NCBI RefSeq assembly: GCF_013426915.1
Contig: NZ_AP023181.1
Span: forward strand, 1,488,001-1,552,000
Length of the DNA stretch: 64,000 nt
Direction: 5' to 3'
DNA from: Paraburkholderia sp. PGU19
GTDB taxonomy: Bacteria > Pseudomonadota > Gammaproteobacteria > Burkholderiales > Burkholderiaceae
Positions 55,557 through 64,000 of the stretch are shown here, one piece after another (the first letter of the stretch is position 1; every line of letters begins with the position of its first letter). A program made the translations under genes and the position numbers. The notes beneath the pieces are model-generated. The model saw only the letters and a list, made by a program, of their open reading frames with translations. It had not been told where the DNA came from and did no database searches.

Positions 55557-56552
55557 TCACCCCACCCTACGCATAGCGCAAGCGAACCCCTCGAACCGTT
55601 CAACCGCATCCCGCTCGCCTTCATCAGCAAGCCCCATCGCAAGCTCCTCCACGCGCGCCGCCGCCGACACCACACGGTCGATCTTCCCAACACCCTGCCC
55701 CGCATACAACGACAGCTTCTGCGCCATTCTCGGTTTGTCGATCACGCGCGCGCCGCCGCCGATATGCCGCAGCAGGTTCCACTTGTCGCGGTTCGGAATG
55801 ACCCGGTGCGGCGTGCCGTATTTCCAGCCGAACGAATAGCCGGTACGGTATTCGGTGTCATCGACAGTCGCATCCACGATCTTTTGTTTGTAGAGCGGAT
55901 GCGCGTTCGACTCGTCACACGCAACGAACGCCGTGCCGCAGAGCACGCCGCCTGCGCCCATGTTCATCACCGTGCGGACATCGTCGCGATTCGTGATTCC
56001 GCCTGCCGCGAGCACAGGACGCCCGTCCGCCACAGAGATAAGCGAAGGCAGTAGCGAAAGCAGTCCAATCGTACCGCGGTTCAGATGCCCGCCACTCTCG
56101 CTGCCTTGCGCAGTGATGATATCGGCGCCCTGCGCGATAGCCTTGCGCGCGAGTTCCACGGAACCGACCTGGACCATGACCACCATTCCCGCGTCTTTGG
56201 CGCGCGAGATCATATGCGGATAGTTCTCCGCATAGAACAGCGACAGCATCCTGGGCTTTTCCTGCAACACGACCTGAAACTGCGCCTCGAATACATCCGG
56301 GCCGCCAAACGAAGGAACGAGATTGACGCCGAACGGCTTGTCAGTCAGTTCTTTCGTTTCGCGAATCCATCGCCGCAACGCAAGCGGCGGCAAGCGCAAT
56401 CCGCCCACGGTTCCCATCCCGCCCGCATTGGCGACGGCCGCAACGAGCTTCGGACCGGAGATCGCCGCCATGCCGGCGAGAAAGATCGGATATCTGACGC
56501 CGCAAAGCTTCGTGACGGCGTTTCCACCAAACTCAAAACCTGTTGTGCTCAT
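55557..56552 (-). CDS. Nitronate monooxygenase / NAD(P)H-dependent flavin oxidoreductase
   Basis: A 331-residue FMN-dependent TIM barrel of the 2-nitropropane dioxygenase family. Sequence landmarks are YPIFLAGMAAISGPKLVAAVANAGGMGTVGG at the N-terminus, ADIITAQGSESGGHLNRG for the phosphate-binding and catalytic region, and GRPVLAAGGITNRDDVRTVMNMGAGGVLCGTAF. The histidine in ESGGH is kept. Family members oxidise nitronates or reduce enoyl compounds. Only three bases separate it from the preceding cytochrome b561 gene, so they form an operon. Confidence 0.87.
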   Translation of the reverse strand: MSTTGFEFGGNAVTKLCGVRYPIFLAGMAAISGPKLVAAVANAGGMGTVGGLRLPPLALRRWIRETKELTDKPFGVNLVPSFGGPDVFEAQFQVVLQEKPRMLSLFYAENYPHMISRAKDAGMVVMVQVGSVELARKAIAQGADIITAQGSESGGHLNRGTIGLLSLLPSLISVADGRPVLAAGGITNRDDVRTVMNMGAGGVLCGTAFVACDESNAHPLYKQKIVDATVDDTEYRTGYSFGWKYGTPHRVIPNRDKWNLLRHIGGGARVIDKPRMAQKLSLYAGQGVGKIDRVVSAAARVEELAMGLADEGERDAVERFEGFACAMRRVG

Positions 56553-56555
56553 GAT

Positions 56556-57158
56556 TCAAAGCTCCACGCGTTTGCCAAGCATGCGTTTCAACGCATCGTT
56601 CTTCAACACGAAATGATTCTTGCAGGCACCAAAGATATGCAGCGCCAGGCCAAGCACAAACGGCGTCGCGCCGATCTTGAAGAGAACATCGAAGACCTGT
56701 GCGGCCTGTGCGTCTGGATGCATCGGCGATGGAATGATCCATCCGCCTGGCAATTCGACAAGCTGGCCAGCCGCCGATTTCGCCAGCCACGCGGCGACAG
56801 GCAGCAGTACCATGGCCAGCGCGAGCGCAGTCGCAACCGACCGGCTTACGATCACCTCGACAGGATTCGGCGTGCCGAGCGGCAGCGGATGCCACGACGT
56901 CACGCGCGCCCAGAATCGATAGACCGAAATCGGAAACAGGATCGTGCCGAGCAGGTTCAGAACTTTCGCTAGCTCGACATTGGGCGATGCAAAAAGCGCA
57001 ATCTCGATTCCGATGATCGCGAGCACCAGCGCCGCGACGATCCAGTGCAGCGCGATCGTGATGCGCGAAAAACCCAGACCGGTATCGCGCCATTGAAAGT
57101 GGTCCTGCGCGTGCGTGCCGTGCACTTCGTGTGTGGATGACATAGGCGAGTTCGACAT
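56556..57158 (-). CDS. Cytochrome b561
   Basis: A 200-residue membrane protein with four transmembrane helices. RITIALHWIVAALVL carries the first haem histidine, and ALHIFGACKNHFVLKND carries the C-terminal one. Such proteins bind two b-type haems and pass electrons from quinol to periplasmic acceptors. The ATG at 57158 has AGGGA six bases upstream; the ATG at 57164 would put the same site directly against the start. It is followed at once by the nitronate monooxygenase gene, a pairing with no established meaning to me. Confidence 0.87.
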   Translation of the reverse strand: MSNSPMSSTHEVHGTHAQDHFQWRDTGLGFSRITIALHWIVAALVLAIIGIEIALFASPNVELAKVLNLLGTILFPISVYRFWARVTSWHPLPLGTPNPVEVIVSRSVATALALAMVLLPVAAWLAKSAAGQLVELPGGWIIPSPMHPDAQAAQVFDVLFKIGATPFVLGLALHIFGACKNHFVLKNDALKRMLGKRVEL

Positions 57159-57187
57159 TTTCATTCCCTATCGATTGCAGCAGTTCT

Positions 57188-58861
57188 CTAATGACTGGCG
57201 GCGCGCGACGAACCGATGCCCGTCTGTGCGCGAACGAATTGATCGTCGAATTGCTCGCGTTCATTCGCCGCCCTCGCGCCCTGATCGGTGACCGATCCGA
57301 TCCATGTGAAGAAGAAGGCGATCGTCATCGAAATGATCGCGGGGTAGTCGTACGGGAAGATCGGGCTCGCGTGTCCGAGCACCTTGACCCACACGGCGGG
57401 AGACAGCACGACCAGACCCACTGCGCTCACGAGCCCCGCAATGCCGCCCATCAGCGCGCCGCGCGTCGTCAGGCCTTTCCAGTAGATCGCGAGCGTGAGG
57501 ATCGGAAAATTGACCGACGCGGCCACGCTGAAGGTCAGCGCCACGAGGAACGCGACGTTCTGATCCTTGAACCCGATGCCGAGCACGATTGCCACGCACG
57601 CGATCGCAATCGATGCGATTCTCGACACACGCTTCTCCTTCGCGTGATCGGCGCGATTGCGCTTGATCACCATCGCGTACAGATCGTGCGAGATAGCCGA
57701 TGTGCCTGCCATCGTGAGTCCCGCCACGACAGCGAGAATCGTTGCAAAGGCGACGGCAGACAGAAAGCCCAGCACGAGGTCTCCGCCCATCGCCTTCGCC
57801 AGATGCATGACGGGCATGTTGCCGCCGCCGATCAGCTTGCCGCCGATCACGCCGCCCTCGTAGAACGACGGATTGCGGCCCACGATCACAATTGCGGCTG
57901 TGCCGAGCACCATGACGATCAGAAAGAAGTACCCGATAAAGCCCGTCGCGACGAACACGGACTTGCGCGCCGCCTTTGCATCCGGCACCGTGAAGAAGCG
58001 CATCAGAATATGCGGCAGGCCCGACGTGCCGAACACCAGTCCCACCGAGAGTGACAGCATCGCAAACGGATCGGCGACGAGCTTGCTCGGCAGCATGATG
58101 CCGGCGCCGCTCTTATGCGTGGCGATCGCTTGCGCGAACATGTCGTCGATCGAAAAGCCGAACTTGCTCAACGCAAGAACTGCAAGCAGTGTCGCGCCGA
58201 ACAGCATGAGTACGGCCTTGATGATCTGCACCCAGGTGGTCGCGACCATGCCGCCGAAGGTCACATACACCGCCATCAGCGCGCCGACCACGACGACGGC
58301 ATAGTTGTATTGAAGCCCGAACAGCAACTGGATCAGTTGACCCGCGCCCACCATCTGCACGACGAGATAGAAGCAGACTACCGTCAGCGAGCCGAATGCC
58401 ATCAGCGTGCGTATTCTCTGCTGGTCGAGTCTGAACGATGCGATGTCGGCGATCGTGACCTGCCCCAGATTTCTGATGCGCTCGGCAAACAGGAACATCA
58501 GCAACGGCCACGCGACGAAGAAACTCACCGCGTAGAGCATGCCGTCGTAGCCGTTGAAGAAGATCATGCTCGTCACGCCGAGCAGCGCCGCTGCCGACAT
58601 ATAGTCACCCGCCAGCGCGAGGCCGTTCTGAAAACCTGAGATGCCGCCGCCCGCGTTGTAGAAGTCCTTCATCGACTTCGTCTTCGACGCGGCCCAATAC
58701 GTGATGCCGAGCGTCGCAACGACGAACGCGAGGAACATGACGATGGCCGTCGTGTTGAGCGGCTGCTTCTGTACTTTTTCGAGCACCTCCGCTGCTGCCA
58801 TTGCGTCACAGGCGATGCAAGCGGCCAGCACGCCGCCGATGAGTTTGACGCATCGTTTCAT
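57188..58861 (-). CDS. actP: Cation/acetate symporter
   Basis: A 557-residue solute:sodium symporter. A cleavable or anchor N-terminal helix ([22 protein letters not shown]) precedes about thirteen helices with [33 protein letters not shown] and [27 protein letters not shown], both diagnostic of ActP. It imports acetate and related short-chain acids. Its start overlaps the YjcH stop by four bases. In this window it could serve the acetate released by PhnA, although the two clusters are 34 kb apart and that link is only suggestive. Confidence 0.93.
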   Translation of the reverse strand: MKRCVKLIGGVLAACIACDAMAAAEVLEKVQKQPLNTTAIVMFLAFVVATLGITYWAASKTKSMKDFYNAGGGISGFQNGLALAGDYMSAAALLGVTSMIFFNGYDGMLYAVSFFVAWPLLMFLFAERIRNLGQVTIADIASFRLDQQRIRTLMAFGSLTVVCFYLVVQMVGAGQLIQLLFGLQYNYAVVVVGALMAVYVTFGGMVATTWVQIIKAVLMLFGATLLAVLALSKFGFSIDDMFAQAIATHKSGAGIMLPSKLVADPFAMLSLSVGLVFGTSGLPHILMRFFTVPDAKAARKSVFVATGFIGYFFLIVMVLGTAAIVIVGRNPSFYEGGVIGGKLIGGGNMPVMHLAKAMGGDLVLGFLSAVAFATILAVVAGLTMAGTSAISHDLYAMVIKRNRADHAKEKRVSRIASIAIACVAIVLGIGFKDQNVAFLVALTFSVAASVNFPILTLAIYWKGLTTRGALMGGIAGLVSAVGLVVLSPAVWVKVLGHASPIFPYDYPAIISMTIAFFFTWIGSVTDQGARAANEREQFDDQFVRAQTGIGSSRAASH

Positions 58862-59172
58862 TGCGCCTCTCCCGCCAGGACCTGAGCGGTCAACTCGTCG
58901 AACTCGCCGTTTGCGCGGCGAATATAGATGCCCGTCAGTATCCAGGTGCCGACGATCAGCGCGACGCCCAAAGGCCAGCCAATCGTCATGACACTACCGG
59001 GAAACAGCTTCAACGCGAGCACTTTCGGTGCGAAGCCTGCTATCAGCACGAAAGCGTAGTAAGGCAGCAAGGTGCCGAGGGTAAGCAATACGACGAGCCT
59101 GCGCCGCCGCGCGACGAGTCGTACGAACGCCGGCGACAACCGGACGTTGTGAAGTGCAGTCGTTTGGACCAC
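58858..59172 (-). CDS. yjcH: DUF485 (YjcH-type) membrane protein
   Basis: A 104-residue protein with two transmembrane helices ([21 protein letters not shown] and [19 protein letters not shown]) flanked by basic residues. The block [23 protein letters not shown] and the tail [15 protein letters not shown] are typical of YjcH, which is nearly always encoded before actP. Its role is unknown, perhaps assembly or modulation of ActP. A GATGATG palindrome lies 111 bases upstream. Confidence 0.92.
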   Translation of the reverse strand: MVQTTALHNVRLSPAFVRLVARRRRLVVLLTLGTLLPYYAFVLIAGFAPKVLALKLFPGSVMTIGWPLGVALIVGTWILTGIYIRRANGEFDELTAQVLAGEAQ

Positions 59173-59282
59173 GATGTCTCCTGTATTTCGTTTCGAAGTA
59201 GGCGTATTTCAGGGGCTGCCTGACACGCTCTTCTGTTTTCATCAACGATAGGAGCGACGATCGATCAAGTAAAATGATGATT

Positions 59283-59301
59283 GATGATGCGTAACATCAT
59301 C
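59283..59301. promoter_or_regulatory. GATGATG palindrome between yjcH and the monooxygenase gene
   Basis: Perfect arms GATGATG and CATCATC around CGTAA, in a 262-base divergent intergenic region. It may control either or both genes; the cognate regulator is not known. Confidence 0.45.
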
Positions 59302-59434
59302 GTGAGTGAAACGAAGTATTTCGCGCGCTGCCCTGCTGTCCATCTCTATTGACGCCGTGTATCAAGTGTTGTTAGCGGCGCTGTGTTTTTCCCGTCGACG
59401 CATGTCCGTAATCTGACGTCACTGGAGGAACATC

Positions 59435-60444
59435 ATGGACATGCCAATGGCTTTTCCCGAACCGCAAGTCGAGCGCGCGCCGTTCCCTTTGCAGGGTCAT
59501 CGCGGTTACGACCGCGTCTTCCGGCGCGACGCGCTCACGGTCGGGCTGATCCTGCCGCTCGAGACGCACGCCGCCTCGCCTCATCCGTCGATGGCCGACC
59601 ATTTGCAGATGGCGCAACGTGCCGAACAGGCCGGTGTCGCCGCGTTATGGGCGCGCGATATCCCGTTCTACGATCCGCAATACGGCGATTCCGGGCAGAT
59701 CTTCGAGCCGCTGATTTACATCGGGCATCTCGCCACTGCGACCGAGCGCATCACGCTCGGCACGACGGGCATCGTGCTGCCGATGCGCGAGCCGCTCATG
59801 CTCGCCAAGCAGATCAATTCGCTCGACAGGCTGACGGGCGGGCGCATCGTGATAGGGATGTCGTCGGGTGACCGGCCTTCTGAATATCCCGTGTTCGGTA
59901 TCGACTTTGAAAGTCGGGGGAACGTTTTCGCGATGCGTATGGGGCTTATCGCAGCGTGAGCGAGCAGAACTTTCCGCGCTTTGAATCCGAGCGTTTCGGT
60001 CGGGGAGATGGCTCGCTGACCATGCTGCCGAAGCCTGTGTTCGGGCGGGTGCCGACTATCGCGGTTGGGCGCTCGCAGCAGACGCCTGGATGGATCGCTA
60101 GCAATATGGACGGGTATCTCGGGTTTGTGCCAGAACCTGCGCGTTTGCAATCGTTCGCCGATGAGTGGAGAGAAACGAATCGTCAGATGAACCCCGATGG
60201 CGATGCGAAGCCGCTCGCGTTTGGCGGGTTTTTGTACTTGCATCCACGGCGGGATTTTCCGTTCAAGCGGATCGGGGGCGGTTTTGCGATTGGTAGTCGC
60301 GCGTTGCGGGATTTTCTCGATCTGGCGCGGGAGCAGGGGGTGTCGCATGTTGCGCTGAACCCTCGAGTGACGCCGCGGGATTATCGGCAGATACTTGATG
60401 AATTGCATGAGGACGTGCTGCCGTATTTTGCGCCTAACGAGTAG
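59435..60444 (+). pseudogene. Luciferase-like (LLM) flavin monooxygenase gene with a frameshift
   Basis: Two halves of one gene. The first reads MDMPMAFPEPQVERAPFPLQG to GIDFESRG, then leaves frame; the second continues SEQNFPRFESERFGRGDGSL to the stop at 60444. Inserting one G into the G5 run at 59916-59920 restores SRGERFRDAYGAYRSVSEQNF, which fits the family, and the total length (1010 bases) is one short of a multiple of three. The protein would be about 336 residues with typical TIM-barrel motifs (RITLGTTGIVLPMREPLMLAKQINSLD). A real slippage mutation, possibly reversible, and a sequencing error are equally consistent with this. Confidence 0.83.
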
Positions 60445-60733
60445 TGCGGGTTGCTGGCGCTGGTTTGTTATGTTGATCGTTCGCGTGTGACGCCGTGTCT
60501 GGCTTGCCGGGCGCGGCTTTTTTGGCGTGGGTGTTGCCCTTTTTTGACTGCGTCGGCATGGTCGACCCGCGCGAATACATTACCCGTGCAATAGTCAGTT
60601 TCATTTGGTGTGCAGTGTCACGGGAGGTGTGGGTGGCTTTGTTTTGTGTGCTCCGCTGGCAGCCGGTGCAGCCTGCGCGGCGCGGGCGGTGCCGGGCGGT
60701 GTTTTGGCCTTTTTGTGATGGCATTCGCGTGAC

Positions 60734-61435
60734 GGTTTGGTTTGCTTGTGTTTGCGCTGGCATCCGCGTTTCGTTAGCTCGCTTCAAGCGTCGCCCCTGT
60801 GCGGGGCGGCACCTACTTTTCTTTGCCGCCGCAAAGAAAAGTAGGCAAAAGAAAGCGGCTCACACCGCCAGTTCTTGTGTTTGCGTGAGGGCCCCCAAAG
60901 GGTCTTACGCTTCACACGGCAGCGATTTTGTTCGCGTGCGTTGCCAACGCGCTGAATGAGCGCCTCACCCACTTCAAACACCCGCACAACGGCCGGCCGC
61001 AGCGAATGGTATGTGCCGCCCAGGTGGCAAACTGTGTGCAGGTTGTCGCGTCGTATAGCGTGGCGCTCTTACAGGGTGGAACGCATGCGCTATCCGTCCG
61101 AAGTGAGGCGTGTGTAGCGCTACGGCCTACACACAGTTTGCCACCTGGGCAGCCGTGGAATATCTGGCACGGCATGTTGCAGCGCGGGTGGGTGAAGCGG
61201 GTGAGGCGCACCGCAAGAGCGCTGGCAACGAACGTGGGTCACGTGGTTGCCGCGTGGACCGTAAGAACCTTCGCGGGCCCTCACGCAAACACAAGAACTG
61301 GCGGTGTGAGCCGCTTTCTTTTGCCTACTTTTCTTTGCGGCGGCAAAGAAAAGTAGGTGCCGCCCCGCACAGGGGCAACGCCTGAAGCGAGCTAACGAAT
61401 CGCGGATGCCAGCGCAAACACAAGCAAACCAAACC
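60734..61435. repeat. Large imperfect palindromic repeat element, copy 1
   Basis: About 0.7 kb in which the left half reappears as its reverse complement in the right half, centred near 61085. Each arm has, from outside in, GGTTTGGTTTGCTTG, a CATCCGCG block, GCCCC-TGTGC-GGGGC, a 32-base hairpin with arms CTACTTTTCTTTG and CAAAGAAAAGTAG (60813-60844 and 61325-61356), a GCCAGTTCTTGTGTTTGCG block, and a variable part. At the centre GCCCAGGTGGCAAACTGTGTG (61018-61038) pairs exactly with 61130-61150. No transposase is present. I recognise the arm sequence as a common Burkholderia intergenic repeat of unknown function. Confidence 0.8.
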
Positions 61436-61684
61436 TGCCGCGCCACGAAGCGAAGCGCGAAGGCAACACGCGGATGCCAGCAAGAAAGCCCAAACACCAC
61501 GCGGATACCAGCGAAAGAGCAAAACAACCACCCCGCGTCGCAGACAAAAAACCCCACTTATTCCTCCCAATCACAACAGTTTGTCCAACCCGGGTGTTCG
61601 CAACAACGCCGAGGAAGCCTAGATTTACGACCTAACGGCACTGTCAATTCCGACACAAAGCCGACCAACAGTTCGAGGTCCATC

Positions 61685-62395
61685 ATGAGCAATTCGCAAA
61701 AAGTCGCAATCGTCACAGGTGCATCACAAGGCATTGGCGCCGAGATCGTCAAAGGCTTCCGTGAGCACGGATACCGTGTCGTCGCTGTCGCGCGTTCGAT
61801 CAAGCCGTCGGACGATGCGAACGTCGTGGCGATCGCCGGGGACATCGGCGACCGCGCAGTCGCGCAACGCGCCGTTTCGGAAGCGATTGCACGCTTCGGC
61901 CGCATCGACACGCTGATCAACAACGCGGGTATCTTCATCGCCAAGCCGTTCACGCAATACACGGCCGAGGACTACGCCGCCGTGCTGAACGTGAATGTGA
62001 ACGGCTTCTTCCATATCACGCAGCTCGCCATCGCCGAGATGGAAAAGAACAAGAGCGGCCACGTCCTGCAGATCTCGACGAGCCTCGTCGATCACGCAAT
62101 CTCCGGTGTGCCGTCGGTTCTCGCGTCGCTGACCAAGGGCGGCCTGAATGCCGCAACGAAGTCGCTCGCCATCGAATACGCAAAGTCGGGCATCCGCGCG
62201 AACGCCGTTTCGCCCGGCATCATCAAGTCGCCGATGCACGCGCCTGAAACGCACGAAGCGCTGGGTTCGCTGCACCCTGTCGGCCACATGGGCGAGATGA
62301 GCGACATCGTCAATGCAGTGCTGTATCTCGATTCGGCGTCGTTCGTTACGGGTGAGATCCTGCACGTCGACGGCGGCCAGAGCGCAGGCCACTAA
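61685..62395 (+). CDS. SDR-family protein lacking the usual catalytic tyrosine
   Basis: A 236-residue SDR fold. The cofactor site is VTGASQGIGAEIV, NNAG is present, and the serine region is HVLQISTSLVDHA. In classical SDRs YxxxK follows; here lysine 151 is present (ASLTKGG) but position 147 is alanine. The enzyme may use a different acid or have a non-redox role. The C-terminal GEILHVDGGQSAGH is normal. The gene lies between two palindromic repeats and 67 bases before a tautomerase gene on the same strand. An ATG at 61685 with GAGG upstream was chosen; a longer frame runs into the repeat. Confidence 0.88.
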   Translation: MSNSQKVAIVTGASQGIGAEIVKGFREHGYRVVAVARSIKPSDDANVVAIAGDIGDRAVAQRAVSEAIARFGRIDTLINNAGIFIAKPFTQYTAEDYAAVLNVNVNGFFHITQLAIAEMEKNKSGHVLQISTSLVDHAISGVPSVLASLTKGGLNAATKSLAIEYAKSGIRANAVSPGIIKSPMHAPETHEALGSLHPVGHMGEMSDIVNAVLYLDSASFVTGEILHVDGGQSAGH

Positions 62396-62462
62396 GCACG
62401 CCACTAAGCACGGCCGGGCGCCGCCAACGGCGCCTGTCCCACACGACACTACGGAGATTCTG

Positions 62463-62699
62463 ATGCCTATCGTGACTATTCAGGTTACGCGCGAGGGAAA
62501 TACCCCCGGCACGAGCGCAGTAACGCCGGAAGAGAAGGCGCAACTCATCAAGGGAACGAGCGAGTTGCTGTTGAAGGTGTTGAACAAGCCGCTGGAAGCG
62601 ACCTTTGTCGTTATTCAGGAAGTCGAGAAGGAAAACTGGGGATGGGGTGGGTTGCCGGTTGACGAGTATCGTCGGCTGAAAGCCGAGAAGAAGGAGTGA
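62463..62699 (+). CDS. 4-oxalocrotonate tautomerase-family protein
   Basis: A 78-residue protein starting MPIVTIQVTREG. After removal of Met the N-terminal proline is the general base of the tautomerase family. TPEEKAQLIKGTSELLLKVLNKPLEATFVVIQEVEKENWGWGG carries the basic and hydrophobic segments of the barrel. Members interconvert keto and enol acids or dehalogenate. GGAG precedes the ATG at 62463. It is the second gene of an operon with the atypical SDR, between two repeat elements. Confidence 0.9.
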   Translation: MPIVTIQVTREGNTPGTSAVTPEEKAQLIKGTSELLLKVLNKPLEATFVVIQEVEKENWGWGGLPVDEYRRLKAEKKE

Positions 62700-62746
62700 G
62701 TGCGGGGACCGCTTTGGCGCCTTCGCGGCGCGGGCGGTTTCGATTT

Positions 62747-62868
62747 GAGCCTTCGCGGGGCGGGTGTTGCCGGGCGGTGTTTTTGCCTTTGCTGTGGCAT
62801 CCGGTTTGAGCGTTCGCGGCGCGGGTGTTGTCGGGCGGTGTTTTCGCCTTTGCGTTGGCATCCGCGAT
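62747..62868 (+). repeat. Two 61-base tandem units next to the second palindromic element
   Basis: Units starting at 62747 and 62808 share GAGC-TTCGCGG, GCGGGTGTTG, CGGGCGGTGTTTT, GCCTTTGC and TGGCATCCG with few differences. Related reversed units lie at 63500-63680. They are GC-rich, non-coding, and lack the short uniform spacing of a CRISPR array. Confidence 0.75.
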
Positions 62869-63532
62869 TTGTTATCTAGCTTCACGCGTCGCCCCTGTGC
62901 GGGGCGGCACCTACTTTTCTTTGCCGCCGCAAAGAAAAGTAGGGGCAAAAGAAAGCGGCTAACACCGCCAGTTCTTGTGTTTGCCTGAGGGCCCCCAACG
63001 GTTCTTACGCTTCACACGGCAACACGCTTGCTCATGTTCGTTGCCAACGTTCTTAATAGGCGCCTCACCCGCTCCATGTGCCCGCGTCGCGGCACGCCGC
63101 GCCAGATAGTCCGCCGCCGCCCAGGTGGCAAACTGTGTGTCGGCTTTCGCGCCCTACGCGCATCACTCCGGACTGAAAAGCAAGATTGGTGTTTCTGGTA
63201 AGAACGCTAACCTGTGCGGTGCGACAACCTACACACCGTTTGCCACCTGGGCGGCACATACCATCCGCTGCCGCTAGCCTTTGTGCAGGTGTTTGAAGTG
63301 GGTGAGGCGCTTATTCAGCGCGTTGGCAACGCAGACGAACAAGGACGTTGCCGTGTGAGGCGTAAGACCCTTTGGGGGCCCTCAGGCAAGAAGAAATGTT
63401 GGCGGTGTTAGCCGCTTTCTTTTGCCTACTTTTCTTTGCGGCGGCAAAGAAAAGTAGGTGCCGCCCCGCACAGGGGCGACGCCTAAAGCACGAAGGCAAA
63501 TCGCGGATGCCAGCGCAAAGGCCCAAACACCA
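62838..63532. repeat. Large imperfect palindromic repeat element, copy 2
   Basis: A second element of the same design as 60734-61435. The 32-base hairpins lie at 62911-62942 and 63426-63457, and the central GCCCAGGTGGCAAACTGTGTG at 63119-63139 pairs with 63232-63252 with one mismatch. The arms are very similar to copy 1, but the central spacer differs. Reversed tandem units continue to about 63680. Together the two copies frame the SDR-tautomerase operon. Confidence 0.78.
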
Positions 63533-63684
63533 AACGGCGACGCCTGAACCACGAAGGCAACACGCGGATGCCAGTGCAAACGCAAAAAAACCAACCCGGC
63601 CGCGCCACGAAGAGCCAAAACGCAGATGCCAACGCAAAGGCCAAAACACCGCCCGGCAACGCCCGCGCCTCGAAGGCTCAAACC

Positions 63685-64000
63685 TTATGGCTCCCGACGA
63701 GCCTTCCCACGCCGCCACTCGAGAATGTTACTGACCGACTCCTCCCTACGCCCCGGCACGACCTCAATCCGTGCACCAGCCTGAATAAACCCCGTCTGCA
63801 AAACGCTCAGATACACACCAGCAAATCCACTCAGATACATATGCTTGACAGCTTTCCTGTACCCCATCGCCGCATTGAGCTTGAAACAGGGACTACGCGG
63901 CGCTTCCACCCGTAACCTGACCTGATCGATCACGAGCGTATCGCCAACCCAAAGGTCCGATTCCAGCAGGCCTTGCGTCGTCAGATTCTCGCCGAGCATG
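63685..64000 (-). CDS. MOSC-domain protein, C-terminal part only
   Basis: The end of a MOSC-domain protein of the YiiM type. Visible motifs are MLGENLTTQGLLESDLWVGDTLVIDQ, the cysteine-containing RLRVEAPRSPCFKLNAAMG, and SGFAGVYLSVLQTGFIQAGARIEVVPG. MOSC domains bind a sulfur carrier or molybdenum cofactor; YiiM detoxifies N-hydroxylated bases. The frame continues past the right edge, so the start is not visible; the methionine at 63999 is probably internal. Confidence 0.85.
   Translation of the reverse strand, partial: MLGENLTTQGLLESDLWVGDTLVIDQVRLRVEAPRSPCFKLNAAMGYRKAVKHMYLSGFAGVYLSVLQTGFIQAGARIEVVPGRREESVSNILEWRRGKARREP

Noticed and set aside
60784..63411. Recurrent short open frames in the palindromic repeats (for example ending RRQRKVGAAPHRG) as a small protein family
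   Set aside because: They arise from the repeated hairpin DNA itself, occur on both strands and have no consistent start or ribosome site.
62700..63680. Tandem 61-base units considered as a CRISPR array
   Set aside because: Unit length, degeneracy and lack of short unique spacers do not fit, and there are no cas genes.

Overview
This is a GC-rich 64 kb stretch of a Burkholderiaceae chromosome, most likely Paraburkholderia or Caballeronia. The evidence is a Burkholderia-type porin (mature N-terminus QSSVTLYGVVDTG), an 861-residue AcnB, many closely packed catabolic operons, and two copies of a hairpin-rich intergenic repeat that I recognise from Burkholderia genomes. The genus is an inference; no rRNA, tRNA, CRISPR array, phage or transposase gene was seen.

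Layout. 0-9 kb: the start of a class A penicillin-binding protein, then single genes (small secreted protein, oxidoreductase, Nudix, membrane protein, DHFR-like, cupin, secreted propeller). 9-13.6 kb: crotonase, two Ohr paralogues, a VOC protein, OhrR and an AraC regulator, a peroxide and stress group. 14.5-26 kb: a complete 2-aminoethylphosphonate (AEP) pathway. A GntR regulator, an ABC importer (phnS, phnT and a double-length permease), PhnW, PhnY and PhnA take AEP through phosphonoacetaldehyde and phosphonoacetate to acetate and phosphate. Alanine dehydrogenase can recycle the alanine made by PhnW, and an extra FAD oxidase sits in the import operon. 26-30 kb: two acyl-CoA-dehydrogenase-like genes (one frameshifted) next to a SufR-like regulator with Fe-S-type cysteine spacing.

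30-46 kb is the most interesting part. An IclR regulator is followed by a multi-operon catabolic island: two ketosteroid-dehydrogenase-like flavoproteins, a xylose-isomerase-like TIM barrel, a NIPSNAP protein, an NAD epimerase, a Gfo/Idh/MocA dehydrogenase, an AroE-like dehydrogenase, an SDR, a porin, and a Liv-type importer whose second permease and both ATPases are one 850-residue protein. Palindromes of the form TGGAAT-N3-ATTCCA occur in the control regions of these operons and of the regulator gene, which suggests one regulon. The active-site pattern of the flavoproteins points to desaturation of a cyclic ketone, so I propose uptake and aromatisation of an alicyclic or hydroaromatic acid. 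The substrate is unknown.

46-60 kb: a secreted propeller, a secreted gamma-glutamylcyclotransferase-like protein, acnB with a clear terminator and a palindromic control site, and a LacI-controlled operon (MFS carrier, DHDPS-family aldolase, LacI) with two identical operators. Then come nitronate monooxygenase plus cytochrome b561, yjcH-actP for acetate uptake, and a luciferase-like monooxygenase gene with a frameshift in a G run. 60-64 kb: two 0.7 kb imperfect palindromes flank an SDR-tautomerase pair, and the window ends in a MOSC-domain gene. The two frameshifts lie in G-rich tracts and may be either real mutations or sequencing errors.
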